From: an uncultured Rubrobacteraceae bacterium
GTDB lineage: Bacteria; Actinomycetota; Rubrobacteria; Rubrobacterales; Rubrobacteraceae
DNA length: 64,000 bases
Direction: 5' to 3'
NCBI GenBank assembly: GCA_902806085.1
Contig: CADCVH010000087.1
Span: 1-64,000, forward strand
Made by a program: the position numbers and the translations under genes. The notes under the pieces are model-generated. The model was not told where the DNA came from and did not search any database. It saw only the letters and a program-made list of their open reading frames with translations. Numbering within the stretch: the stretch's first letter is position 1; every line of letters begins with the position of its first letter. Shown one piece after another: positions 7,546-15,967 of the stretch.

Positions 7546-8347
7546 AGCCGCGACGGACGCGGCGGCGGCCCGCGAGGCCTTCGCCGCCTGGGTGGAGGAG
7601 GCGGGCGAAGGGGGGCGCGTCTTCGGCCAGGTGCTCGTAAGGGCGCCGGAGCCGGGGCTCTTCTCCCTCCGGCACGTCGAGGAGGCGGGGGCTTCCGGGC
7701 TGAAGCTCCACGAAGACCCCCGCGAGGCGCGCGAGATCTCCAAGACCACGGAGGGCGGCGAGTACAGGCCCCTCAAGAGCTCCCCGAACCTCAGGCGCGG
7801 CTGGGAGCTGCGGGTCTCGGGGGCCGGGGACCTCCTCGTCGCCATGAACTACCTCTACCCGGCCGGCGTCGTCCACTGGCACCTCCACCGGGAGGGCCGG
7901 CTGGAGGTGACGAGCTACAGGGAGAACGCCGCCCGCCAGAGCGGCATCTACAAAAGGGTTCAACGCCTCTCGGACGGGGGCGTCCAGGACACGGCGCGCG
8001 CCTGCTGCGAGGACGCCGTCTGCTTGAAGAAGACCTTGTGGGACGTGGACGAGGACACGCCGCTCGGGATGGACCGGGGGGACGGGGAGGTCCCCTGCCC
8101 CGAGCCCTGCAGCGTCTTCGTCTCCCTCGCCCGCCGCGTCCGGCTCTTCGAGCGGGAGAAAAAGCGGGACCTCGACGCCATCGGGCTCTCCCCGTCGGAG
8201 AAAGAGGACCTCGCGGCCCTCGTCGAGGCGGCCGCGACCGGCCACGTGGAGTTCGCCCGGGAGGCGGAGTTCGAGAAGCCCCTCAACGAGCGCCGGATGC
8301 GCTACCGCCGGCTCACCCTGGCCCCGAAACTGCGTCCCGGCGCGTAG
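7538..8347 (+). CDS. DR2241-family iron-sulfur protein
   Basis: The 269-residue product resembles the C-terminal part of Deinococcus DR2241, where a CbiX domain is fused to a stabilising domain and a 4Fe-4S binding domain. Cysteines 156, 157, 162, 187 and 191 form a C-C-x4-C and C-x3-C pattern suited to a [4Fe-4S] cluster. Here the CbiX part is a separate gene directly upstream, overlapping by 8 bp, so the two products probably form a complex. TTG 7538 is the only start that keeps the overlap. Function is inferred to be a redox or delivery partner of the chelatase. Confidence 0.7.
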   Translation: MSRAATDAAAAREAFAAWVEEAGEGGRVFGQVLVRAPEPGLFSLRHVEEAGASGLKLHEDPREAREISKTTEGGEYRPLKSSPNLRRGWELRVSGAGDLLVAMNYLYPAGVVHWHLHREGRLEVTSYRENAARQSGIYKRVQRLSDGGVQDTARACCEDAVCLKKTLWDVDEDTPLGMDRGDGEVPCPEPCSVFVSLARRVRLFEREKKRDLDAIGLSPSEKEDLAALVEAAATGHVEFAREAEFEKPLNERRMRYRRLTLAPKLRPGA

Positions 8348-8379
8348 CCCGTCCCGTTCGCCCGGGGTTGTTTTCGCGC

Positions 8380-8401
8380 GGGTGTGATCGGGTATCACCC
8401 G
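8380..8401. promoter_or_regulatory. Palindromic element upstream of the BON gene
   Basis: CGGGTG and CACCCG flank TGATCGGGTAT about 35 bp before the BON start. It could be an operator or a short hairpin in the leader. No regulator can be assigned. Confidence 0.3.
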
Positions 8402-8435
8402 GGAGACCAACTCGAAACAACACGGAGGCCAATTC

Positions 8436-9140
8436 ATGCCGAAAAAGAGAACCGGCGCCAAACTGGGCGCAAAGGCCGGGGCCAGGGTAGCCCCCCGGGC
8501 GGGCAAGCTCGCCGGCAAGGCGGCGCTAAAGGCGGGCAAGAGCCAGGCGAAGCTCGCCCGGGCCGCCGCGAGCTCCAGCGAGCCCGCCCCGTCCCGCTTC
8601 CTCAAGTACGGCCTCTTCGCGCTGGCAGGCCTCGCGATTGGCGCGCTGCTTTCCCGCTCCAGGGGCGGTAGCGACCCGTCCTTCACCGGCACGACCGGGC
8701 AGCACGCCCCCGACCCCGACAGCCCCGCGGGCCAGCGCGGCGAGACCTGGGGCAGCGGCACGCCCACGGGCACGGCCGGGGGCACGGCCGGGGGCACGGC
8801 CGGGGGCGGCGGCGCCCACCAGAGACCGGACGACCCCAACCGCACCGGGTCCGAGCGCGACTACTCGGACCCCGGCTCCGGCCCCCTCATCGGTGAGCGC
8901 CACCGCGGGAGCGTCGCCGGCGTCGGCGAGTCCCAGGAAGAGGTCGAGCAGCGCATCCGCACCCGCATAGGCGAGGACCCGCGCACCGCGGCCATGCCGC
9001 GGGTCAACGTAGAGGTAACCGACGGCGTCGCGGAGCTGCGAGGCCCCGCCCCCTCCCAGGAAGCCAGGGAGGCCGCCGGCGAGATCGCCGCGAACGTCGA
9101 AGGCGTAACCGAGGTGCGCAACCTTATCGTCGTAAGCTAG
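8436..9140 (+). CDS. BON-domain protein with lysine-rich N-terminus and one membrane helix
   Basis: Residues 1-48 are lysine/alanine-rich, residues ~56-72 (KYGLFALAGLAIGALL) form a membrane helix, residues ~75-150 are Gly/Ser/Thr/Pro-rich and disordered, and residues ~165-234 form a BON domain ending in VEGVTEVRNLIVV. BON domains occur in osmotic-shock and envelope proteins and bind lipids. The basic tail faces the cytoplasm by the positive-inside rule. The linker contains a perfect triplicated 12-bp repeat. The gene ends in a strong hairpin terminator. Role: probably an envelope-stress protein. Confidence 0.75.
   Translation: MPKKRTGAKLGAKAGARVAPRAGKLAGKAALKAGKSQAKLARAAASSSEPAPSRFLKYGLFALAGLAIGALLSRSRGGSDPSFTGTTGQHAPDPDSPAGQRGETWGSGTPTGTAGGTAGGTAGGGGAHQRPDDPNRTGSERDYSDPGSGPLIGERHRGSVAGVGESQEEVEQRIRTRIGEDPRTAAMPRVNVEVTDGVAELRGPAPSQEAREAAGEIAANVEGVTEVRNLIVVS
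8769..8804 (+). repeat. 12-bp unit in three perfect copies
   Basis: GGCACGGCCGGG is repeated three times in tandem inside the BON gene and encodes a GTAG repeat in the disordered linker. Three other genes in this window carry similar 12-bp triplications. Confidence 0.9.
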
Positions 9141-9178
9141 CCCGCCGGCCAGCCACTTGCCGGCCCGGTCCGAAGAAC

Positions 9179-9214
9179 GGGAGCGCCCCCGCCGAACCCG
9201 GCGGGGGCGCTCCC
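9179..9214 (+). terminator. Strong intrinsic-type terminator after the BON gene
   Basis: GGGAGCGCCCCCGCCG (9179-9194) pairs perfectly with its complement at 9199-9214 around an AACC loop: 16 base pairs, followed by GACTTTCGG. It may also stop the small minus-strand gene at 9280. Confidence 0.85.
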
Positions 9215-9279
9215 GACTTTCGGTTTTTCTCCCACAGGCCACAGGCGGTTGCTTGGGCCGACACCTTTGCGGGACGGGC

Positions 9280-9429
9280 TCAGTCTTTGCGACCACCGAC
9301 GTAAGAAGCGAGAAACGCCCCGCAGGCAAGAAGAAAGAACAACCCGCCGAGCAGGCCGACCACATCCCCGGCCCGGATGCTGGACGCTATGAAGAACAGG
9401 GCGGAGACGACGAACAGGACCCACCCCAA
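9280..9429 (-). CDS. Small two-helix membrane protein (49 aa)
   Basis: The minus strand reads WVLFVVSALFFIASSI and LLGGLFFLLACGAFLASY, two clear membrane helices separated by a short RAGDVV turn, and ends GGRKD. The frame is open further upstream but has no ATG, GTG or TTG there. TTG 9429 is preceded by an AAGAGG site at good spacing, so I choose it. Function is unknown. It lies downstream of the phosphomannomutase gene on the same strand, 120 bp away. Confidence 0.45.
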   Translation of the reverse strand: MGWVLFVVSALFFIASSIRAGDVVGLLGGLFFLLACGAFLASYVGGRKD

Positions 9430-9549
9430 GAAGTCGTACCTCTTGTTCTCTTTTGGGCTCCGTCCAGACGTGCGAACCCCTTTCGCAGCGAAGTGCCTAT
9501 CGTGCTTCGTGAGCGCCGCCGCAGCGTTGCGGCGGTTCCACCGGGTCGT

Positions 9550-10905
9550 TTATTCCTGGATAAGGTCCAGCAAGGCGTCCCGCTGCTTCTGTAGTGTCTC
9601 CTCGTCGCCGGCTTCGACGTTCAGGCGGAGGAGGGGTTCGGTGTTGGAGGGGCGCAGGTTAAACCACCAGTCGCCGAGATCCACGGTGAGGCCGTCGAGG
9701 TGGTCCGTCCTGGCGTCCTCGTTCTGGGCGAAGTGGTCTTCCACCTTCTTTAGCGTCGCTTCCCCGTCGGCTACTTCGGAGTTGATCTCGCCGGAGCGGA
9801 CGTAGGGGTCTATGGGGGAGATGAGGTCTGAGATGGGACCTTCCTGGCGGCCGACGAGCTCCGCGACGGTGAGCATGGCTATGATGCCGGAGTCGGCGAA
9901 AAAGTTCTCCCTGAAGTAGAAGTGGGCCGAGTGCTCGCCCCCGAAGGCGGCGTCCCGCTCGCGCATCTGGGGTTTTATGATGGAGTGGCCGGCCTTGGTC
10001 CGGACGGGCGTGCCGCCCTCGCGCCTGACGAGCTCGGGGAAGGCTTTGGAGCAGACGGCGCTGTAGATGATGGTGGCGCCGGGTTCCTTTTCGAGCACGT
10101 TCTTTGCGATCAGGGCGGCCAGGATGTCGCCGTCGATGGTCTCGCCCTTCTCGTTCACGATAAAGCAGCGGTCGGCGTCCCCGTCGAAGGCCACCCCGAA
10201 GTCCGCCTCCTCGGAGCGAACCCGCCCCTGGAGCTCCCTGACGTTCTCCGGCTCTATCGGGTTCGGGGGGTGGTTCGGGAAGGAGCCGTCCAGCTCGAAG
10301 TACATCGGGACGTACTCGAACGGGAGCTTCTCGAAGATGGGCGGGAGCATCTTGCCCGCCATGCCGTTGCCGGCGTCCACCACGATCTTGAGCGGCCTGA
10401 GCCCCTCGGTCTCGATAAAGTTCAGGCAGTGCTTCGCGTATTCCTCGGCGATGTCGCTCCGCTCGACGGAGCCGGGGTACTCGGCCGGTTCGGGGAGCTT
10501 GCCCGAGGTGATGAGGTCCCTGATCTGGCCGATCCCCGACTCGCCTGAGAGCGCGATGGCCTTCTCCCGGCAGAGCTTGAAGCCGTTGTAGTTCTTGGGG
10601 TTGTGGGAGGCCGTGATCATGGCCCCACCAGGCTCCTCCAGGTGCCCCACGGCGAAGTACAGCGCGTCGGTTGAGACCAACCCGAGATCCAACACGTCCG
10701 CCCCGGCCTCCGTCACCCCTCCGATGAACGCCTCCTTGAGGTCGTCCCCCGAGAGCCGCATGTCCCTTGCGACGACCACCCGCGAGCCGGAGAGGGCTAG
10801 GTGGTTGACGAAGGCCCGCCCGATGTCCCTGGCAACGCCCTCGTCGAGCTGCTCCGGGTAGGTCCCCCGGATATCGTAGGCCTTGAATATCGACTCGTCG
10901 ATCAT
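9550..10905 (-). CDS. manB: Phosphomannomutase/phosphoglucomutase
   Basis: The 451-residue protein has all alpha-D-phosphohexomutase landmarks: KAYDIRG at the N-terminus, the phosphoserine loop TASHNPKNYNGFK around residue 100, the Mg2+ loop DGDADR near 240, the sugar-specificity loop GGEHSAHFYF near 325, and RPSNTEPLLRLN at the C-terminus for phosphate binding. GEHSAH is usual in mannose/glucose-specific members. It would make mannose-1-phosphate or glucose-1-phosphate for envelope glycans. ATG 10905 follows GGGGTAGGAG. Confidence 0.9.
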   Translation of the reverse strand: MIDESIFKAYDIRGTYPEQLDEGVARDIGRAFVNHLALSGSRVVVARDMRLSGDDLKEAFIGGVTEAGADVLDLGLVSTDALYFAVGHLEEPGGAMITASHNPKNYNGFKLCREKAIALSGESGIGQIRDLITSGKLPEPAEYPGSVERSDIAEEYAKHCLNFIETEGLRPLKIVVDAGNGMAGKMLPPIFEKLPFEYVPMYFELDGSFPNHPPNPIEPENVRELQGRVRSEEADFGVAFDGDADRCFIVNEKGETIDGDILAALIAKNVLEKEPGATIIYSAVCSKAFPELVRREGGTPVRTKAGHSIIKPQMRERDAAFGGEHSAHFYFRENFFADSGIIAMLTVAELVGRQEGPISDLISPIDPYVRSGEINSEVADGEATLKKVEDHFAQNEDARTDHLDGLTVDLGDWWFNLRPSNTEPLLRLNVEAGDEETLQKQRDALLDLIQE

Positions 10906-10962
10906 CTCCTACCCCTGGGCTCCTCTTGTTCTGGGAACGGCCGGCCGATTTTGGCTTCCGGT

Positions 10963-10968
10963 ACAATA
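10963..10968 (+). promoter_or_regulatory. -10 box upstream of the CPBP gene
   Basis: TACAAT is placed 8 nt before ATG 10977, the start of a 13-codon reading frame that ends just before the CPBP gene. Confidence 0.4.
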
Positions 10969-10976
10969 CCGCCTTA

Positions 10977-11018
10977 TGATCCCTCCTGCAGCGCTCCCCC
11001 TTCGGCCCCGCCGGTAGA
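10977..11018 (+). CDS. Possible 13-residue leaderless leader peptide
   Basis: ATG 10977 opens MIPPAALPLRPRR and stops at TAG 11016-11018, 6 nt before the GTG of the CPBP protease gene. It begins where transcription from TACAAT 10963-10968 should start. Proline and arginine richness is typical of ribosome-slowing leaders. It could couple translation to the downstream gene. It may also be a chance frame. Confidence 0.25.
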
Positions 11019-11024
11019 CGCGCC

Positions 11025-11573
11025 GTGGGCCCCCGCTTCGTCCGTTTCGCCGCCGTTTTCTACGGCCTGCTCGCCGTCGCCGCGGCCGTCTGGTGCGGCC
11101 TGCGGGGGATACAACTGCCCCTCCTCGGTTCGCGTCCCGCAACGGGCCTGGCCCTTGGCCTGGCGACCGCCGCGGGGAGCGTCTCGCTCTCGCTGCTGGC
11201 CTACCGCCTCGTCCCGATCACCCGCAAGCTGGCCGAGGAGCTCGCCCCGAGCCTGGTGGACGGGGCCGACCGCTTCGGGCTGGTGCTGGTTGCGGTGTTC
11301 TCCGGGGTGGGGGAGGAGGCCTTCTTCAGGGGCGCGGTGCAGCAGGAGTTCGGGATACTAATAGCCTCGGCCGCCTTCGGGCTGGCGCACGTCGGCCCCG
11401 ACCGGCGGTACCTGCTCTGGACAGCCTGGGCCGTCCTGGCCGGCGTGATCTTCGGCCTCTTGTTCGAGGCGACCGGCGGCTTGCTCGCCCCCACGGTGGC
11501 GCACGTCGCCCACAACGCCGCGACGCTCCTGATCTGGAAGCGCTCCAGACGGCACGTCGACAAGGACGCGTGA
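11025..11573 (+). CDS. CPBP-family intramembrane metalloprotease
   Basis: The 182-residue product has several membrane helices and the CPBP (CAAX protease and bacteriocin-processing) motifs: EEAFFRGAVQ near residue 95, where the paired glutamates activate water, FGLAHVG near 120, and a final HVAHNAA. It is a short CPBP protein. The stop overlaps the GTG of the next gene by 3 nt (GTGA), so the two are co-translated. Confidence 0.8.
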   Translation: MGPRFVRFAAVFYGLLAVAAAVWCGLRGIQLPLLGSRPATGLALGLATAAGSVSLSLLAYRLVPITRKLAEELAPSLVDGADRFGLVLVAVFSGVGEEAFFRGAVQQEFGILIASAAFGLAHVGPDRRYLLWTAWAVLAGVIFGLLFEATGGLLAPTVAHVAHNAATLLIWKRSRRHVDKDA

Positions 11574-12109
11574 GCAGGCTCCCCGACACCACGACCCCGA
11601 AACCCACCAGGAGACCCGCCGGCCCGGCGATGGTTCTCGCCTCGGCGGCCCTGCTGGCCGCCGGCCTCTTTGCCGCCATGGTCACCGGCAGGGACGATTT
11701 CACCCCCGGCGAGGAGATCCAGGCCCCCGGCATCGAGGACATAGCCGCCGGCACTGGGGACGCGTCGTTCCCCCGCCGGGACTCCTCGCGCTTCGAAGGC
11801 GGCACGGAGGTGGTGCGGGTGTACCTGAGGGTGGAGGACCTGCCGCCGGGGCGGCTGACCGCGGCGGTGGAGCGCTCCGGGCGGGCCTCCGCGGTCTCCC
11901 GGCTCTTCGGTGAACGGGTTCGGGCTGACGGCGGCGGGGAGGAGCGGCTCTCCGTTTCGGAGGGCGGGGTCTCGGGCGTTGTGGCTTTCGAGGTGCGGGC
12001 GGAAGGCGCCCTGCCGGCCGGCGAGTACACGGTGGAGGTGCGTTCCGGGGGTGCCGGGGGCGCCATGCTCGCCAGAAAATACTTCCTGGTTGGGGACCGG
12101 CAGGCCTAG
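11570..12109 (+). CDS. Secreted or membrane-anchored protein of unknown function
   Basis: GTG 11570 overlaps the stop of the CPBP gene. Residues ~15-40 (AMVLASAALLAAGLFAAMV) form a signal anchor. The rest looks like a beta-sandwich: EVVRVYLRVEDLPPGRLTAAV, VVAFEVRAEGALPAGEYTVEV and a closing RKYFLV, as in fibronectin-III-like or DOMON-like secreted domains. No catalytic motif is seen. Coupling to the CPBP gene suggests the protease may act on it or help export it. Confidence 0.6.
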   Translation: MSRLPDTTTPKPTRRPAGPAMVLASAALLAAGLFAAMVTGRDDFTPGEEIQAPGIEDIAAGTGDASFPRRDSSRFEGGTEVVRVYLRVEDLPPGRLTAAVERSGRASAVSRLFGERVRADGGGEERLSVSEGGVSGVVAFEVRAEGALPAGEYTVEVRSGGAGGAMLARKYFLVGDRQA

Positions 12110-12128
12110 TAGTCCTCCGCTTTTCCGA

Positions 12129-12134
12129 TACAAT
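12129..12134 (+). promoter_or_regulatory. Putative -10 box for the sortase-PBP2-lgt transcript
   Basis: TACAAT lies 80 nt before the sortase start. The leader has no obvious additional structure. Inferred from sequence only. Confidence 0.35.
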
Positions 12135-12213
12135 GGGTTGCGTTCTGAGAACGGTTGGCGGCCGGATGGCCGTGCCGTAGAGGGAGGGAAAAATAAGGCG
12201 TCGCACGGATACC

Positions 12214-12897
12214 ATGCTGAACGTCATGAGCCTGCTCCTGACCGGGGTCGGCCTCGCGGTCGCCTTGACCTTCTTCGCGGGAACCCCCGCCCGGGACGCG
12301 GGCGCCGCCGACAAGGCCGAATCGGCAACCCGAACCGAGGCGCCCCCCAAGGCGCCCCCCAAGGCGCCCCCCAAGGCGCCCGTCGTGTCGCCGGAGGTAG
12401 AGAAGTCGCTGGACCGTGCCGACGCCGGCGGGGAACGCAAGGGCCCTTCGTCCGGGGGGGCGCGGGGACCCAAGAACCGGACGCTAAAGGTGAGCATCCC
12501 GGGTATGAGCCGCCTCGACGGCTCGACCATCCCTTACGCCGGCGGAACCAACGAGGCCGCCTTCAAGAAGTACGCCGGGGTTCACCTGAGGGGCACGGGC
12601 GACCCGTGGGACAGGGAGGCAAACGTGTACATAGCCGGGCACCGGCTCGGCTACCCCGGCACGGACAGCTTCCTGGCCTTCTGGGACCTCAACGAGCTCG
12701 AGGAGGGGGACAGGATCTTCCTTACCGACGCAGCCGGCAAGCGATACGTCTACAAGGTTTTCAGGGACTTCATCGTGGAGCCGACCCGGGTCTCCGTCAC
12801 GAGGCCGATAGAGGGGCGCAACATCGTCACGTTGCAGACCTGCACGCTGCCGGATTACTCGCGGCGCCTCATCGTGCAGGCCGAGAAAGTCGCCTAG
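12214..12897 (+). CDS. Sortase, class E-like
   Basis: An N-terminal membrane anchor (residues ~5-24) is followed by a proline/alanine-rich linker with a PKAP repeat and a sortase barrel from ~90 on. The catalytic triad is visible: His143 in YIAGHRLG, Cys210 in VTLQTCT, and Arg217/218 in YSRRLIV. TLQTC is typical of sortases; class E enzymes of high-GC actinobacteria favour LAxTG-type signals and do housekeeping anchoring. An orphan MPDTG sorting signal is at 61.3-61.5 kb. The gene precedes PBP2 by 36 bp, probably in one transcript. Confidence 0.85.
   Translation: MLNVMSLLLTGVGLAVALTFFAGTPARDAGAADKAESATRTEAPPKAPPKAPPKAPVVSPEVEKSLDRADAGGERKGPSSGGARGPKNRTLKVSIPGMSRLDGSTIPYAGGTNEAAFKKYAGVHLRGTGDPWDREANVYIAGHRLGYPGTDSFLAFWDLNELEEGDRIFLTDAAGKRYVYKVFRDFIVEPTRVSVTRPIEGRNIVTLQTCTLPDYSRRLIVQAEKVA
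12340..12375 (+). repeat. 12-bp unit in three perfect copies in the sortase linker
   Basis: GCGCCCCCCAAG is repeated three times and encodes an APPK repeat between the membrane anchor and the sortase domain. Changing copy number would alter linker length by four residues per unit without breaking the frame. Confidence 0.9.
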
Positions 12898-12933
12898 AGG
12901 TTGAAACCGGATACCGTGGGAGGGGGATAGAGG

Positions 12934-15105
12934 TTGCTCCGGTCGCCAGCGCACAAAAAGAAGGAAACGGCGAAGAAGCGGGCCGAGACCCCGCCCATGA
13001 CCAAGGGCAACATGCAGGTGCGGGTCGTCTCGCTCGCCGTGCTCATAGCCGCCGTCTTCGCCGTGCTCGGCGCCCGCCTCTGGTACCTGCAGGTCCTCAC
13101 CGGCGAGGAATACGACGTCATGGCCCAGAACTCGGGCACCCTGACCGTAAAAGACCCGGCCCAGCGCGGCGTCATCTACGACAGGGACGGCGAGATCCTG
13201 GCGAACAACGTCCCGGGCCTCAACGTCACCGTGATACCCAACGAGATCCAGCGCGGCCGGACGGTCGCCGAGGCCCGCAAAAAGGTCGGCGAGCTCGCCG
13301 AAGTCCTCGGGGCCGACCCCAAGAGCGTCCAGCAACGCTACGACGTCGCGATCGACCTCGGGGCGGCCTACAGCCCGATCCTGGTAAAAGAGAACGCCGA
13401 CCAGTCCGCCGTCACCTACATCAGCGAGCGCACGGAGGAGTTCGGGGGCGTCCAGGTCAACGACGACTGGGTGCGCTCGTACCCCGAGGGAAACCTCGCC
13501 TCCCACGTCCTCGGGTACACGGGCGCCATCTCCGAGGACCAGCTAAAACTCGACGACTTCGAGGGCCTCTCCCACGACACTATCATCGGCCAGAGCGGGA
13601 TCGAGTCCTACTACGAGGAGACCCTGCGCGGCGAGGTGGGTTGGCAGAAGTACGACGTGGACGTCCTCGGCCGTATAGTGCCCGAGGGCGCGAGGCTCAA
13701 CTCCACGAGCGAGTTCGTGGACGAGAACGGGACCCCGATAGAGTCCAACCCGACCGAAGAATTGCCGGACCACGTCAAGGAGCCGGAGCCCGGCGACAAC
13801 CTCAGGCTCACCATCGACGTGGACTTGCAGAGGGTGGTCGAGAAGGAGCTAGAAGCCGCCCTTGACCGGACCCGCGCCGAGGGCTACGAGGGCAGGGGCG
13901 GGGCGGTCGTCGCGATGGACCCCGAGACCGGCGAGGTGCTGGCGCTCGCCAGCCGCCCGGACTTCGACCCGCAGCTCTTCGTCGGCGGCATCTCCGGGAC
14001 GGAGGAGTTCGAGGAGTACCAGTACCTCTCCTCGGAGGGGTCCGGGGACCCGTTCACCAACCGCGCCGTCGTCGGCGGGCAGCCGGGCGCGTCGACCTTC
14101 AAGATCTTTACCGGCCTCGCCGGCATGGCCGCGGGGGTTATCGACGCCTACACGATCGTAAACGACAACGTCGCCATGAACGGCGCGGGCTGCTGGGTGC
14201 CGTCGAGCGTCTCGGCCAGCCCGTGTTACAGAAGCTGGCGGCAGAACAGCCCCAACTACCAGTACCTCGGCAACCACGGTCCCCAGAGCCTCTCCGAGGC
14301 GATAGCCGACTCCAACGACATCTTCTTCTACCAGGTGGCGGACTGGATCTGGAACCAGACCGGCGACAAGGACTGGCTGCCCAAGTACTACGAGAAGTGG
14401 GGCTTCGGAAAGCTCACCGGCATAGACATCGGCGGCGAGACCGAGGGTCGGATACCGACGGAGGCCGGCGAGAAGGAGCTCTACAAGGCGCTGCACGGCA
14501 GCGCCGAGGGGGCGTACTGGAGCGTGGGGGACTGGATCAACCTCTCCATCGGCCAGGGTGACCTGCTCGTCTCCCCGATCCAGATGGCCCGGGCCTACTC
14601 CGCCCTCTACAACGGCGGCACGCTCGTCACCCCGCACGTAGGCAAGGACATCACCGACCAGAGCGGGAAGGTGGTCGCCGAGATCTCGCCGGAGCCAGCC
14701 GGCCAGGTCGACGCGGACCAGCACCAGATCGACACGGTGGTTGAGGGGTTCCGCGGCGTTACCGCGAAGAAGGGGACAGCCGAGACCATCTTCGAGGGCT
14801 CGGAGCTGCCGACCATCGGCAAGAGCGGCACGGGCGAGTTGCCGACCGGGGACTTCGTCAACTGGTTCGCGGGTTGGACGGAGAACCAGGACGAGCCGCT
14901 GGTCGTCGTCACCATGATCGAGGGCGGCGGCGCGTTCCAGACGGGCTCGGAGATGACGGCGGGCCCGGCCGTGCGCCACGTCCTCGAGGCGTACTACGGG
15001 GTCGAGCAATCGTCCGAAGACCCGCACCCGACCAACACCCCGCCGATAGAGCCGGCCGACCGGCAGGCCACCGAGGCGCCCACCGCCACCACTTCGGCGG
15101 AGTAG
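12934..15105 (+). CDS. mrdA: Penicillin-binding protein 2 (transpeptidase, elongasome type)
   Basis: The 723-residue class B PBP has a cytoplasmic basic tail, a membrane helix at ~30-50, the dimerisation region beginning QRGVIYDRDGEILANN, and a transpeptidase domain. The catalytic serine is Ser387 in GASTFK (SxxK with Lys390); SNDIFFY gives the SxN motif, and Lys630 starts KSGTG. It crosslinks peptidoglycan during cell elongation. TTG 12934 follows GGGAGGGGG. The insertion with WVPSSVSASPC carries two extracellular cysteines. It is followed 1 bp later by lgt. Confidence 0.88.
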   Translation: MLRSPAHKKKETAKKRAETPPMTKGNMQVRVVSLAVLIAAVFAVLGARLWYLQVLTGEEYDVMAQNSGTLTVKDPAQRGVIYDRDGEILANNVPGLNVTVIPNEIQRGRTVAEARKKVGELAEVLGADPKSVQQRYDVAIDLGAAYSPILVKENADQSAVTYISERTEEFGGVQVNDDWVRSYPEGNLASHVLGYTGAISEDQLKLDDFEGLSHDTIIGQSGIESYYEETLRGEVGWQKYDVDVLGRIVPEGARLNSTSEFVDENGTPIESNPTEELPDHVKEPEPGDNLRLTIDVDLQRVVEKELEAALDRTRAEGYEGRGGAVVAMDPETGEVLALASRPDFDPQLFVGGISGTEEFEEYQYLSSEGSGDPFTNRAVVGGQPGASTFKIFTGLAGMAAGVIDAYTIVNDNVAMNGAGCWVPSSVSASPCYRSWRQNSPNYQYLGNHGPQSLSEAIADSNDIFFYQVADWIWNQTGDKDWLPKYYEKWGFGKLTGIDIGGETEGRIPTEAGEKELYKALHGSAEGAYWSVGDWINLSIGQGDLLVSPIQMARAYSALYNGGTLVTPHVGKDITDQSGKVVAEISPEPAGQVDADQHQIDTVVEGFRGVTAKKGTAETIFEGSELPTIGKSGTGELPTGDFVNWFAGWTENQDEPLVVVTMIEGGGAFQTGSEMTAGPAVRHVLEAYYGVEQSSEDPHPTNTPPIEPADRQATEAPTATTSAE

Positions 15106-15106
15106 C

Positions 15107-15934
15107 TTGAACTTCCCGCTCGCCTCCCTGCCCAGCCCGCCGTCCCCGATCATCTTCGAGGCGGGGCCCTTCGCGCTACGCTACTACGGCCTGTGCATAG
15201 CCCTCGGCATCGTCGTTGCCACGTGGATGTCGGGCCGCGAGCTCGTCCGCAAGGGCTACGAGGGCGAGCTCGCCCTGGACTCGCTCTTCTTTATCATCCC
15301 GCCGGGGTTTATCGGGGCGCGGGCCTACCACGTCATCACGGACTACGACCTCTACGCCGACGACCCCTGGCCCGGCGTCATCGCCGTGTGGAACGGGGGG
15401 CTCGGGATCTACGGCGGCGTGATCGGGGGCTTTATCGGTCTTCTCGTCTTCTGCCGGCTCAGGGGGATCAGCCCGCTCGCCTTCGCCGACGCCGTGGCCC
15501 CGGGCCTGGTGCTCGCCCAGGCCATCGGCCGCTGGGGCAACTACTTCAACCAGGAGCTCTTCGGCCGTCCGTCGGAGCTACCGTGGGCCATAAGGATAGC
15601 CCCGGAGAACAGGCCCGACGGCTTCGCCGACGCCTCCACCTTCCACCCGACCTTCCTCTACGAGAGCATCTGGAACGCGCTCGTGTGCCTCGTGTTGCTC
15701 TGGGTGGCCCGCCGCTTCGCCGACTGGCTCAAGGACGGGGACGTCCTCCTGCTCTACGTCAGCCTCTACTCCACGGGGCGCTTCTTTATGGAGTTGCTCA
15801 GGATCGACCCCGCGTTCCTGATCGGGGGGACCATCCGCGGCAACCTGCTCGTCGCGACCGTGCTCGCGCTCGGCTTCGCCATGATCCTGCTCCTCCGCCA
15901 CTCCCGCCCCCCCAAGCGACCGCAGAGGTCCTAG
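15107..15934 (+). CDS. lgt: Prolipoprotein diacylglyceryl transferase
   Basis: The 275-residue, seven-helix membrane protein carries the Lgt signature GRWGNYFNQELFGRPS starting at residue 141, the upstream RYYGLCIALGI, the glycine-rich GGLGIYGGVIGG, and FHPTFLYES and GRFFMELLR later. Lgt transfers diacylglycerol from phosphatidylglycerol to the lipobox cysteine of preprolipoproteins. Lipoprotein clients are visible at 55.8 and 57.1 kb. The TTG start lies 1 nt after the PBP2 stop, so translation is coupled. Confidence 0.93.
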   Translation: MNFPLASLPSPPSPIIFEAGPFALRYYGLCIALGIVVATWMSGRELVRKGYEGELALDSLFFIIPPGFIGARAYHVITDYDLYADDPWPGVIAVWNGGLGIYGGVIGGFIGLLVFCRLRGISPLAFADAVAPGLVLAQAIGRWGNYFNQELFGRPSELPWAIRIAPENRPDGFADASTFHPTFLYESIWNALVCLVLLWVARRFADWLKDGDVLLLYVSLYSTGRFFMELLRIDPAFLIGGTIRGNLLVATVLALGFAMILLLRHSRPPKRPQRS

Positions 15935-15940
15935 CTCGTC

Positions 15941-15954
15941 CGGGCCGTGGCCCG
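15941..15954. terminator. Short GC hairpin between lgt and rhomboid genes
   Basis: CGGGCC-GT-GGCCCG followed by AAGCCTTTTCC lies between two convergent genes and could terminate both. Confidence 0.4.
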
Positions 15955-15967
15955 AAGCCTTTTCCTC

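Noticed and set aside
8769-8804. CRISPR-like repeats
   Set aside because: The units are 12 bp and directly adjacent without spacers, inside a coding linker.
13849-15153. Long minus-strand ORF opposite PBP2
   Set aside because: It is an antisense shadow of the GC-rich PBP2 gene, with no ribosome site or domain; PBP2 has all catalytic motifs on the other strand.
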